Assembly (NCBI GenBank): GCA_965223095.1
Contig: OZ244979.1
Location: 124,001-188,000, forward strand
Source of the DNA: J054 sp965223095
GTDB taxonomy: Bacteria; Pseudomonadota; Gammaproteobacteria; Steroidobacterales; GCA-2729495
Direction of reading: 5' to 3'
Length of the DNA: 64,000 nucleotides
Of this stretch, positions 33,194-41,387 are shown in pieces. The notes beneath the pieces were generated by a model. The model ran no database searches. It saw only the letters and a list, made by a program, of their open reading frames with translations, and was not told the DNA's origin. The first letter of the stretch is position 1, and the number at the start of each line of letters is the position of its first letter. Position numbers and translations under genes: made by a program.

Positions 33194-35101
33194 TCAGTCG
33201 TCGGGAATCGCGAAAGCCACAATGGCATCACTCAAGGCTGACCCCGCCAGTGCGTTACCACCGGCGGCAATGACGACGAACTGCCGATTCTCTGCCATAT
33301 AAGTCATTGGGACAGCCATACCCGGGGCCGGCAAACTTCGCCGCCACAAGCGCTCGCCGCTGTCGATATCCAGGGCAACGATATGATGATCTAATCCGGC
33401 GGCCACGAAAACCAAACCGCCGGCCGTCACGATGGGCCCGCCTACTCCGGGCGAACCCCAGGCAGTACTTTCGGGCAGTTCCAAGCCAAAGCGGCGCACT
33501 TGCCCCAGAGGTACCTGCCAAAGTTGCTTGCCGCTGGCCATACTAATAGCCGTCAAACGACCCCAAGGCGGTGGCGTGCAGGGCACGCCTAAAGGCGATA
33601 GGAATGGTTTGATTCGCACCCACCAATCGGTCCCACGTAGGGGCAATGACCGATTCATGTAGTCGGTGGATACTGGCTCGGAATCAGGATCCTCAGGCTT
33701 AAACAATTGCACGATGGTGGCCAACCCATCGCTACGCACAATCAAACTGTTTGATTCCGGATGAAAAGCCGCCCCGCCCCAATTGCCGCCGCCGCGAATT
33801 GACGGATAAATAATCGAGCCTTCCTCACTGGGTGGCGTAAACAGTCCCGCATAGCGCCGAGCGGCAAACTCGCGACGGCACCAGGCGCGATCAAATAGAG
33901 ACAAGCCAAACAAATCCTCGCTACTGAGGGACTGCGGACTAAAGGAATCAATAGCCACACTACGCGGCTGGGTTTCGGCCGCGACTTCGCCGGGCACTGT
34001 AGAACTGGGCGCAGGCTGGTCTTCGATGGGAAACAGCGGTTCTCCGGTCTCACGGTTAAAAACGAAAACCTCACCGGTCTTCGTTTGCTGAATGGCCACG
34101 TCACGCTGCGTTTCATTAACCCGAATACTGACCAATAGGGGATGACCCGGCAGGTCATAGTCAAATAAATTGTGCCGGATGAGCTGACGATGCCAAATGG
34201 GCTCTCCCGTTGCGGCGTTCAATGCGATCAAAGCATTTGCGTAGGGACTTTCCGCGGGACGAAATCCACCAAAGTAATCCGTCGATAAGCTGGTGGCCGG
34301 CATAAATACAATACCGCGCTTACGATCAACGCTTAGGGTCGACCACGCATTCGCACCCCCGACTTCCTTGGAGTGATCCTCTGGCACCGGATTGAACGAC
34401 CAGCGCAACTCCCCCGTACGGACGTCGAAAGCCCGCAAGATACCGTCGTTGGCGTTCGCGACGTTGTCATCCAGCGCAGACCCGACAATAACCAGATCGG
34501 CAAAAACCGCAGGCGGCGAAGTAATAAACCACCAGCCTTCGCCGTGGTTGTCGAAATCCGTGGCGGTGGCAACATAGCCGGGGTGGCCGGCTGCTTGGCC
34601 AAAATCGGCACAAGCTTCACCCGTGTCGGCATCTAGGGCCCACAAGCGGCCCGCCATATCACCTTTAAAAATTCTCCGCTGGCAGGGCAAGTCTTGCTGG
34701 GGCTTGTCCGCAGCCCAATAAGTTACCCCGCGGCAAGCGCCAGGCAGAACCTCTTCTTCTGCCGCATAAATATTGCCGTCAAATCGCCACAGCTGTTCTC
34801 CCGTACTGGGATCCAGAGCAAAAACCTTGTTCAGAGGCGTGCAATAGTACAAGCGGCCGTTGGCATGAATCGGCGTCACTTCGTAATTGGTACCGGCCAA
34901 GCCCGGCGCGTCTATGACATCGCCTGACCGATGCTCCCAAACTTGTCTCAACTTGCGGACGTTCTTACGATTGATTTGCGACAGACGAGAATACTGGCTT
35001 CCGCCCGCATCGTTACCAAAGCTCGGCCAATCATCGGCCACAGCCTGGGTCGCCGGAAAACTCAGCGATAGCAAAGAAAAACAAAAGACCAGGGCGCGCA
35101 C
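33194..35101 (-). CDS. Periplasmic PQQ-dependent dehydrogenase, GDH-like
   Basis: About 635 residues of the eight-bladed beta-propeller quinoprotein family. The signal peptide RALVFCFSLLSLSFPATQAVA precedes DDWPSFGNDAGGSQYS, the usual opening of these enzymes. Repeated blade signatures such as GRLWALDADTGE and NALIALNAATGEPIWH are present. The C-terminus PMTYMAENRQFVVIAAGGN matches the glucose-dehydrogenase-like group. There is no N-terminal five-helix anchor as in Gcd and no heme motif, so it is a soluble periplasmic form that needs an external electron acceptor. The GTG at 35101 is chosen because it puts the signal peptide at the N-terminus. ATG 35209 overlaps the upstream stop (ATGA) but would add 36 residues before the signal. 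Substrate, a sugar or alcohol, is unknown. Confidence 0.86.
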   Translation of the reverse strand: MRALVFCFSLLSLSFPATQAVADDWPSFGNDAGGSQYSRLSQINRKNVRKLRQVWEHRSGDVIDAPGLAGTNYEVTPIHANGRLYYCTPLNKVFALDPSTGEQLWRFDGNIYAAEEEVLPGACRGVTYWAADKPQQDLPCQRRIFKGDMAGRLWALDADTGEACADFGQAAGHPGYVATATDFDNHGEGWWFITSPPAVFADLVIVGSALDDNVANANDGILRAFDVRTGELRWSFNPVPEDHSKEVGGANAWSTLSVDRKRGIVFMPATSLSTDYFGGFRPAESPYANALIALNAATGEPIWHRQLIRHNLFDYDLPGHPLLVSIRVNETQRDVAIQQTKTGEVFVFNRETGEPLFPIEDQPAPSSTVPGEVAAETQPRSVAIDSFSPQSLSSEDLFGLSLFDRAWCRREFAARRYAGLFTPPSEEGSIIYPSIRGGGNWGGAAFHPESNSLIVRSDGLATIVQLFKPEDPDSEPVSTDYMNRSLPLRGTDWWVRIKPFLSPLGVPCTPPPWGRLTAISMASGKQLWQVPLGQVRRFGLELPESTAWGSPGVGGPIVTAGGLVFVAAGLDHHIVALDIDSGERLWRRSLPAPGMAVPMTYMAENRQFVVIAAGGNALAGSALSDAIVAFAIPDD

Positions 35102-35205
35102 CGCGTGACAGTATGCGCCTGCGTGATCACTGTCAAAGCCCCGGCCTCTTGGCGGCATGATGCCGCGATTCGACGGCCACCTGCCGACGACCGAAGACCT
35201 CCAGC

Positions 35206-36261
35206 TCATGGCTCGCGGTCAATAAACAAGCTACAGGCCTTGTTGACTGGCCCACCGACCGGGCCATTGATATGCCACAGCGTTTCATCGGCAGCCTGGC
35301 AATGAAATACGCAAGTGCCCGTGATGGCAGGTACGTCGTCGCGCTGATCGCAGGCCGCCGAGCGATAGATACCACCGGAGCCTTCGTAGCGATTCTTGGC
35401 ATCCCGCAGGGCCTGCTTGCTGGCATGTCGCTTAGAGCACTCGGCTTGCGCCGCGGCGGCGGTCCAAGCCGAACCGCTATAGTCTTGACAAAAAAAGCCG
35501 TCAACCGGTGCAAAATAAAACAAACAGCTACCCACCTTGGAAGTTAGGGCATGGGGCTGACGACAAGCGGACTCATGCGTGGCGAAAATACTCCCATCTT
35601 CCGCGAATGCATCAACACGCATCCATCTTTGCAAGGCCGCCAGAGTGATTAACTTGCAATGTTGCGTGCCTTGATAGAATTCGCGTTCCTGGCCATTCCA
35701 GGGCACCCGAACCGTGGGTGCACGCACGATCATGGCATGCTTAGTAGTGTCTACGTAGTCTTCAAAAGCCGCCGGTAGCCACTCTCCCCCACTCGCCAGC
35801 ACAGCATCATCGGCAAAATATACCGGCCGACCCGCACGCGCGTAACGTTGGCGTTCGACATCGCTGAGACTGCGCCACGCAACCATCCAGCTGTGCGCAT
35901 TGATGTCCTGGCAACTCCGGCGAGGCCCAGAAAGTTCCAATGCCAGCTGATCATTCGCCCGCTCGCGACTCACCATCTTGCAAGCAACGTGGGTACGCAG
36001 GGTCGCACCGTCTATGTCGGCCACCCCCCAAGTCATGGCAACGACCAGCTCGCCCACCCCGTCGTCAACACTCATTTGAATACTATGAAACCCGTTACCC
36101 ACCGCCCGCTGCACACGCACCGGAATAGCTGGATCATTGACCAGCAAACGTTGTGCCGTGATGCAGAGATTTTCGTCGTAGTCCGCCACCGGCAAACCCG
36201 GGGACGCGCTGACCCAAGTGGGAAAAGCGAGCGACCAAGTGATGAAAAGTTTTCTTAGCAT
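35206..36261 (-). CDS. Secreted cysteine-containing protein, unknown family
   Basis: 351 residues with a signal peptide (LFITWSLAFPTWVSA). No named family is recognised. The first ~220 mature residues share a pattern with the secreted protein at 60139-60849: an early NLCITAQRLL, VACKM, RSCQD, a middle WLPAAFEDYVD, and HCKLITLAALQRWM. The C-terminal ~110 residues are extra, cysteine-rich (CRQP, GSCLFYF, FFCQDY, AECSKRH, AACDQRD, GTCVFHC, KACSLF) and may be a disulfide-bonded module. It is upstream of the PQQ dehydrogenase with a four-base overlap to a possible early start, so an operon is likely. It may be a periplasmic partner of that enzyme, which is inference. Confidence 0.65.
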   Translation of the reverse strand: MLRKLFITWSLAFPTWVSASPGLPVADYDENLCITAQRLLVNDPAIPVRVQRAVGNGFHSIQMSVDDGVGELVVAMTWGVADIDGATLRTHVACKMVSRERANDQLALELSGPRRSCQDINAHSWMVAWRSLSDVERQRYARAGRPVYFADDAVLASGGEWLPAAFEDYVDTTKHAMIVRAPTVRVPWNGQEREFYQGTQHCKLITLAALQRWMRVDAFAEDGSIFATHESACRQPHALTSKVGSCLFYFAPVDGFFCQDYSGSAWTAAAAQAECSKRHASKQALRDAKNRYEGSGGIYRSAACDQRDDVPAITGTCVFHCQAADETLWHINGPVGGPVNKACSLFIDREP

Positions 36262-36441
36262 ATGATCTGCCTAGCATACCGTCGGCTTCAGCAAGGCGCT
36301 AAGGTGAACATCGACGGGCCGGTTACAATAGTCGACCTGCGCCGTTCACGTCATGCGCGTCCGCAGAGTAAGCGCTAGCTTATCCCGGACTACGCCGAGA
36401 CGCGCCCCACCGCATAATTATTCTTTTGCTCCGGATTGTTT

Positions 36442-37530
36442 ATGGATATCGATATTATTCTCGACCCCGAGATGACACCCACCGCCATCGCCGAACTGGC
36501 TATTCAAGCCGAGCAGACGGGAATCCGCGCATTATGGTCTTCGAACTACCATCAGTATTGGGATTGCTTCTTGTCCTTGGCGCCCGCCGCCCAAGCCACG
36601 TCGAAAATAATTCTCGGTCCCCTGGCGCTAAGTCCCTGGGAAATGCATCCCTTAAAGATGGCCAATGCGCTATTGTCGCTGAACGAAATCACCAAGGGAC
36701 GGGCCATGATTGCCGTGGGTGGCGGTGGCGGCATACTCGGCGCCATAGGCTGGAAAGCATCCGCAAGCGCGGACCCCTGGCCCGGACGCCATCCGGAAAA
36801 AGGCACCCGCTATCCCGACCGCCGCGTACGCGGCGTACGCGAATGCCTCGAAGTTCTCGACCAATCCCGCACCGGCAAACTCGCCATGGGTTATCCGGGC
36901 GAAATCTTCGATATCAACCGACCCTTCCAAATGGCCTGGGCCAGATCCCCCGGCCCACTCTTATATAGTTGTTCCAGCGGCCCACAAATGATTCGCATGG
37001 GTGCTGAATTCGCCGACGGTATTCAAGTCAGCGATTTCACCGTGGATATGCTTCCAGAAGCCCTCGAAAACGTAGCGGTGGGTCAAAGCAGACGCGACTC
37101 ACCCCGCAAGAATTTCCGCATCGGCAACTTTTGGGCTTGGCATATTAAGCAAGACAAAAACGCCTCACTCTGGGAAGCACGCCGAGAACTGATTTGGCGT
37201 GGCGCGGTCATCGGCAAAGAAAAAGACATCTTGCAAAAGTTCTGTTATGACGAAACTGAACTCGAAATCATCCTGTCGAACTGGGAAAACTTCCGCAAAG
37301 CCTTTTGGACGCGTAGCGGTGACATCGAGGGCGTGCCACCTGACCTAGTCAGCCGCTTAATCGCGGGCCTCGCCTCGGCCGGCGACCTAAACGACCTAGA
37401 GAAAGAGATTGAGCGCTACAAAGCCTTCGCCGACAACGGCCTGACGGAACTCTGTTTACGCGTCCACGACGATCCCATGGACAGCCTAAAGATTATTGGA
37501 AAACGAGTCCTTCCAGCCTTGCGCAACTAA
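36442..37530 (+). CDS. Luciferase-like (LLM) flavin-dependent oxidoreductase
   Basis: 362 residues of the bacterial-luciferase-like TIM-barrel family (FMN or F420 dependent). The start MDIDIILDPEMTPTAIAELA, the KIILGPLALSPWEMHPLKMANALLSLNE strand-helix region and the RAMIAVGGGGGILGAIG phosphate-binding loop are typical. It is a clear paralogue of the gene at 47424-48440, which shares MDxDxxLD, LGPxALSPxExHPxxxA and LLxLNEI. The ATG at 36442 is preferred to an upstream TTG at 36436. A 1-kb array of palindromes follows directly. Together with the Rieske genes in this region it suggests oxidative breakdown of a ring or polyketide-type substrate; not proven. Confidence 0.85.
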   Translation: MDIDIILDPEMTPTAIAELAIQAEQTGIRALWSSNYHQYWDCFLSLAPAAQATSKIILGPLALSPWEMHPLKMANALLSLNEITKGRAMIAVGGGGGILGAIGWKASASADPWPGRHPEKGTRYPDRRVRGVRECLEVLDQSRTGKLAMGYPGEIFDINRPFQMAWARSPGPLLYSCSSGPQMIRMGAEFADGIQVSDFTVDMLPEALENVAVGQSRRDSPRKNFRIGNFWAWHIKQDKNASLWEARRELIWRGAVIGKEKDILQKFCYDETELEIILSNWENFRKAFWTRSGDIEGVPPDLVSRLIAGLASAGDLNDLEKEIERYKAFADNGLTELCLRVHDDPMDSLKIIGKRVLPALRN

Positions 37531-37701
37531 GCGCCCGCATCGACCTATTCAAACACAAATGCTTCCAGCCAGGGCAAGAAACCGCACCCGCGAACGAACA
37601 ACACCAACTCACACAGAAACACCTCGCGACCAATCCCGGCAGCGGCTCAATCGTTTTTCAAGCTCACCCAATCCAAACACGCCCCAAGCACGATAAGCCA
37701 A

Positions 37702-37784
37702 GGTCTGGCGGCCGGTGATTGTATGGAGGGAATAAAGCGGACCGCAGGGAGCCATCCCGCAATACAATCACCGGCCGCCAGACC
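37702..37784 (+). repeat. 83-bp palindrome, copy 1 (perfect arms)
   Basis: Left arm 37702-37724 pairs perfectly over 23 bp with right arm 37762-37784 (begins GGTCTGGCGGCC, ends GATTGTAT). The 37-base loop holds a second hairpin, GGGA-gcca-TCCC, at 37747-37758. Both arms carry the G/C variant CCGGTGATT / AATCACCGG. Confidence 0.92.
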
Positions 37785-37939
37785 GAATCCCTAGGCGCAT
37801 ACCTAAAACCGTTAACCAATGCATAAAGCAAACAAACCCAAAAACCGCCAGTACATGACGCTTTACCATTAATACGAACAAAGGCTCCGTCGCTGTCCAA
37901 GCTCACCCTATCCGCAGCTCTCGCAAAAAGATAAGCCAA

Positions 37940-38022
37940 GGTCTGACGGCCGGTGATTGTATGAAGGGAATAAAGCGGACCGCAGGGAGCCATCCCGCAA
38001 TACAATCAGCGGCCGCCAGACC
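37940..38022 (+). repeat. 83-bp palindrome, copy 2
   Basis: Same layout as copy 1. The left arm has GTCTGACGG instead of GTCTGGCGG and CCGGTGATT, while the right arm has AATCAGCGG, so two stem positions are mismatched. The loop starts GAAGGG rather than GGAGGG. Confidence 0.92.
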
Positions 38023-38178
38023 GAATCCCTAGGCGCATACCTAAAACCGTCAACCAATGCATAAAGCAAACAAACCCAAAAACCGCCAGTACACGACGCT
38101 TTACCATCAATACGAACAAAGGCTCCGTCGCAGTCCAAGCTCACCCAATCCGAAACGGCCCCAAACACGATAAGCCAA

Positions 38179-38261
38179 GGTCTGGCGGCCGGTGATTGTA
38201 TGGAGGGAATAAAGCGGACCGCAGGGAGCCATCCCGTAATACAATCAGCGGCCGCCAGACC
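38179..38261 (+). repeat. 83-bp palindrome, copy 3
   Basis: Left arm CCGGTGATT type, right arm AATCAGCGG type: one stem mismatch. The loop ends CCCGTA instead of CCCGCA. Confidence 0.92.
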
Positions 38262-38420
38262 GAACCCCGAGGCGCGTGCCGCAAACAGCCAACCCACGCG
38301 TCAAGGAAAAACGCCGCCCAGAATCAGCGACGACAAAACGCTGAACGATCAATTCCAACAATGATTCAATCACCTTCCAAACTCACCCAATCCGAAACGG
38401 CCCCAAGCACGATAAGCCAA

Positions 38421-38503
38421 GGTCTGGCGGCCGGTGATTGTATGGAGGGAATAAAGCGGACCGCAGGGAGCCATCCCGCAATACAATCAGCGGCCGCCAG
38501 ACC
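38421..38503 (+). repeat. 83-bp palindrome, copy 4
   Basis: Left arm CCGGTGATT type, right arm AATCAGCGG type: one stem mismatch. The loop is identical to that of copy 1. Confidence 0.92.
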
Positions 38504-38568
38504 GAACCCCGGTGCGCATACCGCATATAATCGACCAACGCATCAGGCAAGCAACAACAGCCCAGCCT

Positions 38569-38874
38569 CTACTGCTTAACCAAAATTGGCTGCACCAACA
38601 CCCAAGGTTTAACGACGACGGCACGCATCAAAGCATTCGCGGCCAACCACTCCCGCGCTTGATCATCACTTACCGCTGCAACCCAGCCTTGCGAAGTCCA
38701 ATCTCGAAATTGATCACTATTATCTGCGGCACATTGATAAGCCACTTCCACCAAATCCAGTTCCTGCGCCACGGCGATCGTGTGTCCGGATGCGAAAAAT
38801 CGCTGTAAGGACGACCAAGCAATCTCCCCCATTTCATCGGCAATCTTCTGGCGATCAGGCGGATCCCCAGTCAC
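38569..38874 (-). CDS. DUF2288 family protein
   Basis: 101 residues, cytoplasmic, no known biochemical role. It matches the DUF2288 pattern: an N-terminal helix with IADEMGEIAWSSLQRFFASG, the middle LDLVEVAYQCAADN, SQGWVAAVSDDQAREWLAAN and the closing MRAVVVKPWVLVQP. The start is a GTG at 38874 directly abutting the TAA of the rhodanese gene, so it is translated by coupling as the last gene of a three-gene operon. It ends next to the palindrome array. Family members are common in gammaproteobacteria and cyanobacteria. Confidence 0.8.
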   Translation of the reverse strand: MTGDPPDRQKIADEMGEIAWSSLQRFFASGHTIAVAQELDLVEVAYQCAADNSDQFRDWTSQGWVAAVSDDQAREWLAANALMRAVVVKPWVLVQPILVKQ

Positions 38875-39330
38875 TTAAGATTGAGTCCACGGCAGACCGG
38901 AAAACTTCCAGCCACTGACACTATTACGGTGCTTGTTTTCGTCGAGGGCTCCCTCGAAACCCTCGGCGACGTTTAGCGCCCGTGTATAACCCAACTCGGT
39001 ACATTGCATGGCGGCGATTTTCGATCGGCCGCCAGACTGGCACATGAAGTAAATCGGTGCATCTGTAGGAACATTCTGGGCTTCTAGTTCAGCCTTGAGT
39101 TCCGCGACGAAATTCGGATTCGGCCCATCACGAGTAACCCATGGCAATTTCAAAGCTGCTTTGCCGATACTCGAAAGGTCAGGCTCGCCAATTAACTGCC
39201 ATTCGATATCGGTTCGCACATCAACCAGTAACGCATCCCGGTTCGCAGCCAAGTCCGCCCAAGCATCTTTGGCCGTAACATCCCCACCGTACTCCCCGTC
39301 AGGCATTTTGAAATTAGGAATCTTCGCCAT
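38875..39330 (-). CDS. Single-domain rhodanese-like sulfurtransferase
   Basis: 151 residues forming one rhodanese domain. The active-site loop CQSGGRS carries the catalytic cysteine in YFMCQSGGRSKIAAMQC, and DALLVDVRTDIEW is the usual CH2-like motif. No signal peptide is present. Such proteins move sulfane sulfur or bind thiols. It lies between the NmrA-type gene (2 bp upstream) and the DUF2288 gene (0 bp downstream), so the three are one transcript. Its partner is unknown. Confidence 0.87.
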   Translation of the reverse strand: MAKIPNFKMPDGEYGGDVTAKDAWADLAANRDALLVDVRTDIEWQLIGEPDLSSIGKAALKLPWVTRDGPNPNFVAELKAELEAQNVPTDAPIYFMCQSGGRSKIAAMQCTELGYTRALNVAEGFEGALDENKHRNSVSGWKFSGLPWTQS

Positions 39331-39332
39331 GG

Positions 39333-40226
39333 CTAACTCACCTCATCGTTCAGTCGTCTACGGTGCTCTTCCATTTGCTGCAGAATCGGCTTCGCTGCAC
39401 GACCGGCTGCACGCTCGAAATCCGGCTGCACATCAAAGGCGCCGGCGGCGATGCACTCGAAGCAGCCACTGAGCATCCGGGCCACTTCTTCACCCCGGGC
39501 AGCAATCCGTTCGTCTTGCATGAATCGAGCAATGTTTTCTTCAGTACTGATGGCTTCATAGCGCACGTTTAGATCAAAAACCTGATTCGCCCATGCCACC
39601 AGCTCCGCCTGGGTACAAACTTCACTAATAATATTGAGCGTCTGTCCATTGCAATGGTCATCCAAGGCTAAGCGCGCCGTTGCTTGAGCTATTTCATCAA
39701 TACTGATGTAGCCACAACGGCCCTCACCTGCGTTGTTTCGGTATACACCCCCGTGCTTGTTCGCGAGAATGATGTGCCCTAGATCCAGCTCCAAATAGAG
39801 GCCATTGCGGGCCACGATCCACTCAACACCGGATTCCTGCAGGTCTTGCTCAGCCTGGCGATTAACCGCCTGGGTAGCGCCAAACAGGGTTTCGGCCTCG
39901 CCACCGTTGCCGATGACGCTGGTATAAACCAGCTTCCGCACGCCCGCCTGCTTAGCCGCCTGAATAACATTGCGATGCATGGCTACACGGTCCGTGCCGA
40001 TGGTAACGGGGGCGGAAATCATGATCGCGGTATCAACCCCAGAAAATGCGCCCACTAGACTGGCCAAGTCCGTGTAGTCACCCTGGCGACAAGAAACATC
40101 TGCAACGGCGATTTTTTCCGGAGCCCTCGCAATGGCAATGATGGACTTCGATCCAGCCTGGCGCCCAAGCTTCGTCAGTAAGGCATGGCCCAATCGACCA
40201 GAGGCGGCGGTTACAGCAATTGTCAT
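39333..40226 (-). CDS. NmrA/QorB-like NAD(P)-binding oxidoreductase
   Basis: 297 residues of the atypical short-chain family that includes NmrA and quinone oxidoreductase 2 (QorB/YtfG). The nucleotide-binding start ITVAV-type AVTAASGRLGHALLTKLG, the AREPEK-like segment IAIARAPEKI and the VRKLVYTSVIGN strand fit this group, which lacks the classic YxxxK pair. It may reduce quinones or act as an NADP sensor. First gene of the NmrA-rhodanese-DUF2288 operon and divergent from the alpha/beta hydrolase gene, with a 52-bp shared promoter region. Confidence 0.84.
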   Translation of the reverse strand: MTIAVTAASGRLGHALLTKLGRQAGSKSIIAIARAPEKIAVADVSCRQGDYTDLASLVGAFSGVDTAIMISAPVTIGTDRVAMHRNVIQAAKQAGVRKLVYTSVIGNGGEAETLFGATQAVNRQAEQDLQESGVEWIVARNGLYLELDLGHIILANKHGGVYRNNAGEGRCGYISIDEIAQATARLALDDHCNGQTLNIISEVCTQAELVAWANQVFDLNVRYEAISTEENIARFMQDERIAARGEEVARMLSGCFECIAAGAFDVQPDFERAAGRAAKPILQQMEEHRRRLNDEVS

Positions 40227-40278
40227 TTATAGTGCCTAATAAACTCTTGACAGGGCGAGTCTATCAAGGAGCGTGCCT

Positions 40279-41013
40279 ATGCTAAAAAAACTTGGCTGGT
40301 CTTTTTTGTTTGTCTGCGTGGCCATCGCCGGCCTCATGACCATCTACTACCGAATCGATGGCATTCCCACGCCGGAAACCGACCGATATCTCGACAGCCC
40401 CGACTTCACTCTCAGCGAGGAGCGCGACCGTGGACTGTTGTTACAGCCCAAAATCGCCAACGGCCGCGGGATACTCATCATGCACGGCGCCGTTATCAAA
40501 CCCCGCAGCTACGCGAAAACAGCCGCCTACTTTGCCGAGCGGGGCTATACCGTCTACCTGCCTTACGGCTTCAATCGCATGAGCATCGCCGCCATTGATA
40601 AAACGGCCCGTCGGATCTCGCAATCTAAGCTCGCGAATTGGTACGCCATCGGCCATTCCATGGGCGGTATGGCGGGCCTAAGCGTGGTTCGTCAACTGCC
40701 GGACAGATTCCGCGCCGTCGCCCTCTGGGCCACCGCCATGCCGGCAGACTTCACCGATCTATCCGTACCCATTCTGTTCCTCTGGGGCGACAAAGACGGT
40801 TTGCTGGGCCCGGGTCGCTACGCAACGGCCAAAAGCCGATTGCCCGCTGCCACCGAGCATATGACGCTGCATGGCGCCAATCACCAAGATTTCGCACTCT
40901 ATTCCCATCAATTTTTTGACGGCCTTGGCGATTTGGGTCCAGAAAAACAGATTGACCAGGCGAACCATGCGACAGCGAAGTTCTTTGCCCAATTCGACGA
41001 AGCGGTTCGCTAA
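40279..41013 (+). CDS. Membrane-anchored alpha/beta hydrolase
   Basis: 244 residues. An N-terminal hydrophobic helix (LGWSFLFVCVAIAGLMTIYY) anchors or exports the protein. The hydrolase domain shows ILIMHGAV, the nucleophile elbow AIGHSMGG, the acid in WGDKDGL and the histidine in HGANHQDF, a full catalytic triad. The ATG at 40279 has AAGGAG at 40266-40271 with 7-base spacing; a GTG at 40273 is less likely. It belongs to the group annotated as alpha/beta hydrolase family-like lipase or carboxylesterase. Convergent with the zinc-ribbon gene. Confidence 0.85.
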   Translation: MLKKLGWSFLFVCVAIAGLMTIYYRIDGIPTPETDRYLDSPDFTLSEERDRGLLLQPKIANGRGILIMHGAVIKPRSYAKTAAYFAERGYTVYLPYGFNRMSIAAIDKTARRISQSKLANWYAIGHSMGGMAGLSVVRQLPDRFRAVALWATAMPADFTDLSVPILFLWGDKDGLLGPGRYATAKSRLPAATEHMTLHGANHQDFALYSHQFFDGLGDLGPEKQIDQANHATAKFFAQFDEAVR

Positions 41014-41043
41014 GCCGTGTTCCGGCCACAGCTACCCCAAGAA

Positions 41044-41352
41044 CTACTTATCAGCCTCGCCAAACAAATCCGCCAACTGATCTCGCGCCTGTTGCTCGGC
41101 ATCGCTGGCAGCAGAATCGTAGGCATCGGATCGCGGCTTGAAGTATTCGCAAAAATTCGCTTGGGTTTTTTCTCGAACGGCCTCGGCATCGTCTTCGGTA
41201 CACTGATCCACGGCCGTCGGATCAAAAAACCGGCATAGCCGGCAAACTCGCAGTGACACGCGACACTGGGGGCATTCATCCTGTCGTCCCCATGGCAGAG
41301 ACAAATGTGCCAGAGAGCTGCCGCAGCGATAACAAACTAAGGCTGCGCTCAT
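41044..41352 (-). CDS. Small zinc-ribbon protein
   Basis: 102 residues, cytoplasmic. Paired cysteines CYRCGSS and CPQCRVS, followed by CRLCRFFDP and QCTEDD ... FCEYFKP, form two likely zinc sites with seven or more cysteines in the first 70 residues. The tail is acidic and helical (SDAEQQARDQLADLFGEAD). I recognise it as a conserved small gammaproteobacterial protein of unknown role but not as a named family. It lies 35 bp after the membrane-protein gene at 41388-42407 on the same strand, so the two may be cotranscribed. Confidence 0.75.
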   Translation of the reverse strand: MSAALVCYRCGSSLAHLSLPWGRQDECPQCRVSLRVCRLCRFFDPTAVDQCTEDDAEAVREKTQANFCEYFKPRSDAYDSAASDAEQQARDQLADLFGEADK

Positions 41353-41387
41353 GGTTTAGCGGTCGCCGGCAAGGCTTGTTATGGCGA

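Larger units (their letters stand above)
37531..38568. repeat. Non-coding array of four 83-bp palindromes in ~240-bp tandem units
   Basis: 1,038 bp without a credible gene. Four near-identical 83-bp palindromes begin at 37702, 37940, 38179 and 38421 (periods 238, 239, 242). Each is preceded by a conserved leader containing CTCACCC and GATAAGCCAAGG. The ~155-bp spacers after copies 1 and 2 are almost identical to each other; those after copies 3 and 4 have diverged. Minus-strand frames through the array simply translate the repeat and lack ribosome sites. The array lies between the plus-strand LLM gene and the 3' end of the DUF2288 gene, so it may be transcribed from either side. Confidence 0.9.

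Noticed and set aside
37664..38297. Minus-strand open frames through the palindrome array (37664-38005 and 37908-38297) giving repeated peptides
   Set aside because: The peptides are just translations of the DNA repeat in one frame; no ribosome site, overlapping frames, and the hairpin structure explains the conservation.
37702..38503. CRISPR array or integron attC sites
   Set aside because: Repeats are 83 bp and palindromic, spacers are themselves repeated rather than unique, and no GTTRRRY-type core sites or cas/intI genes are present.
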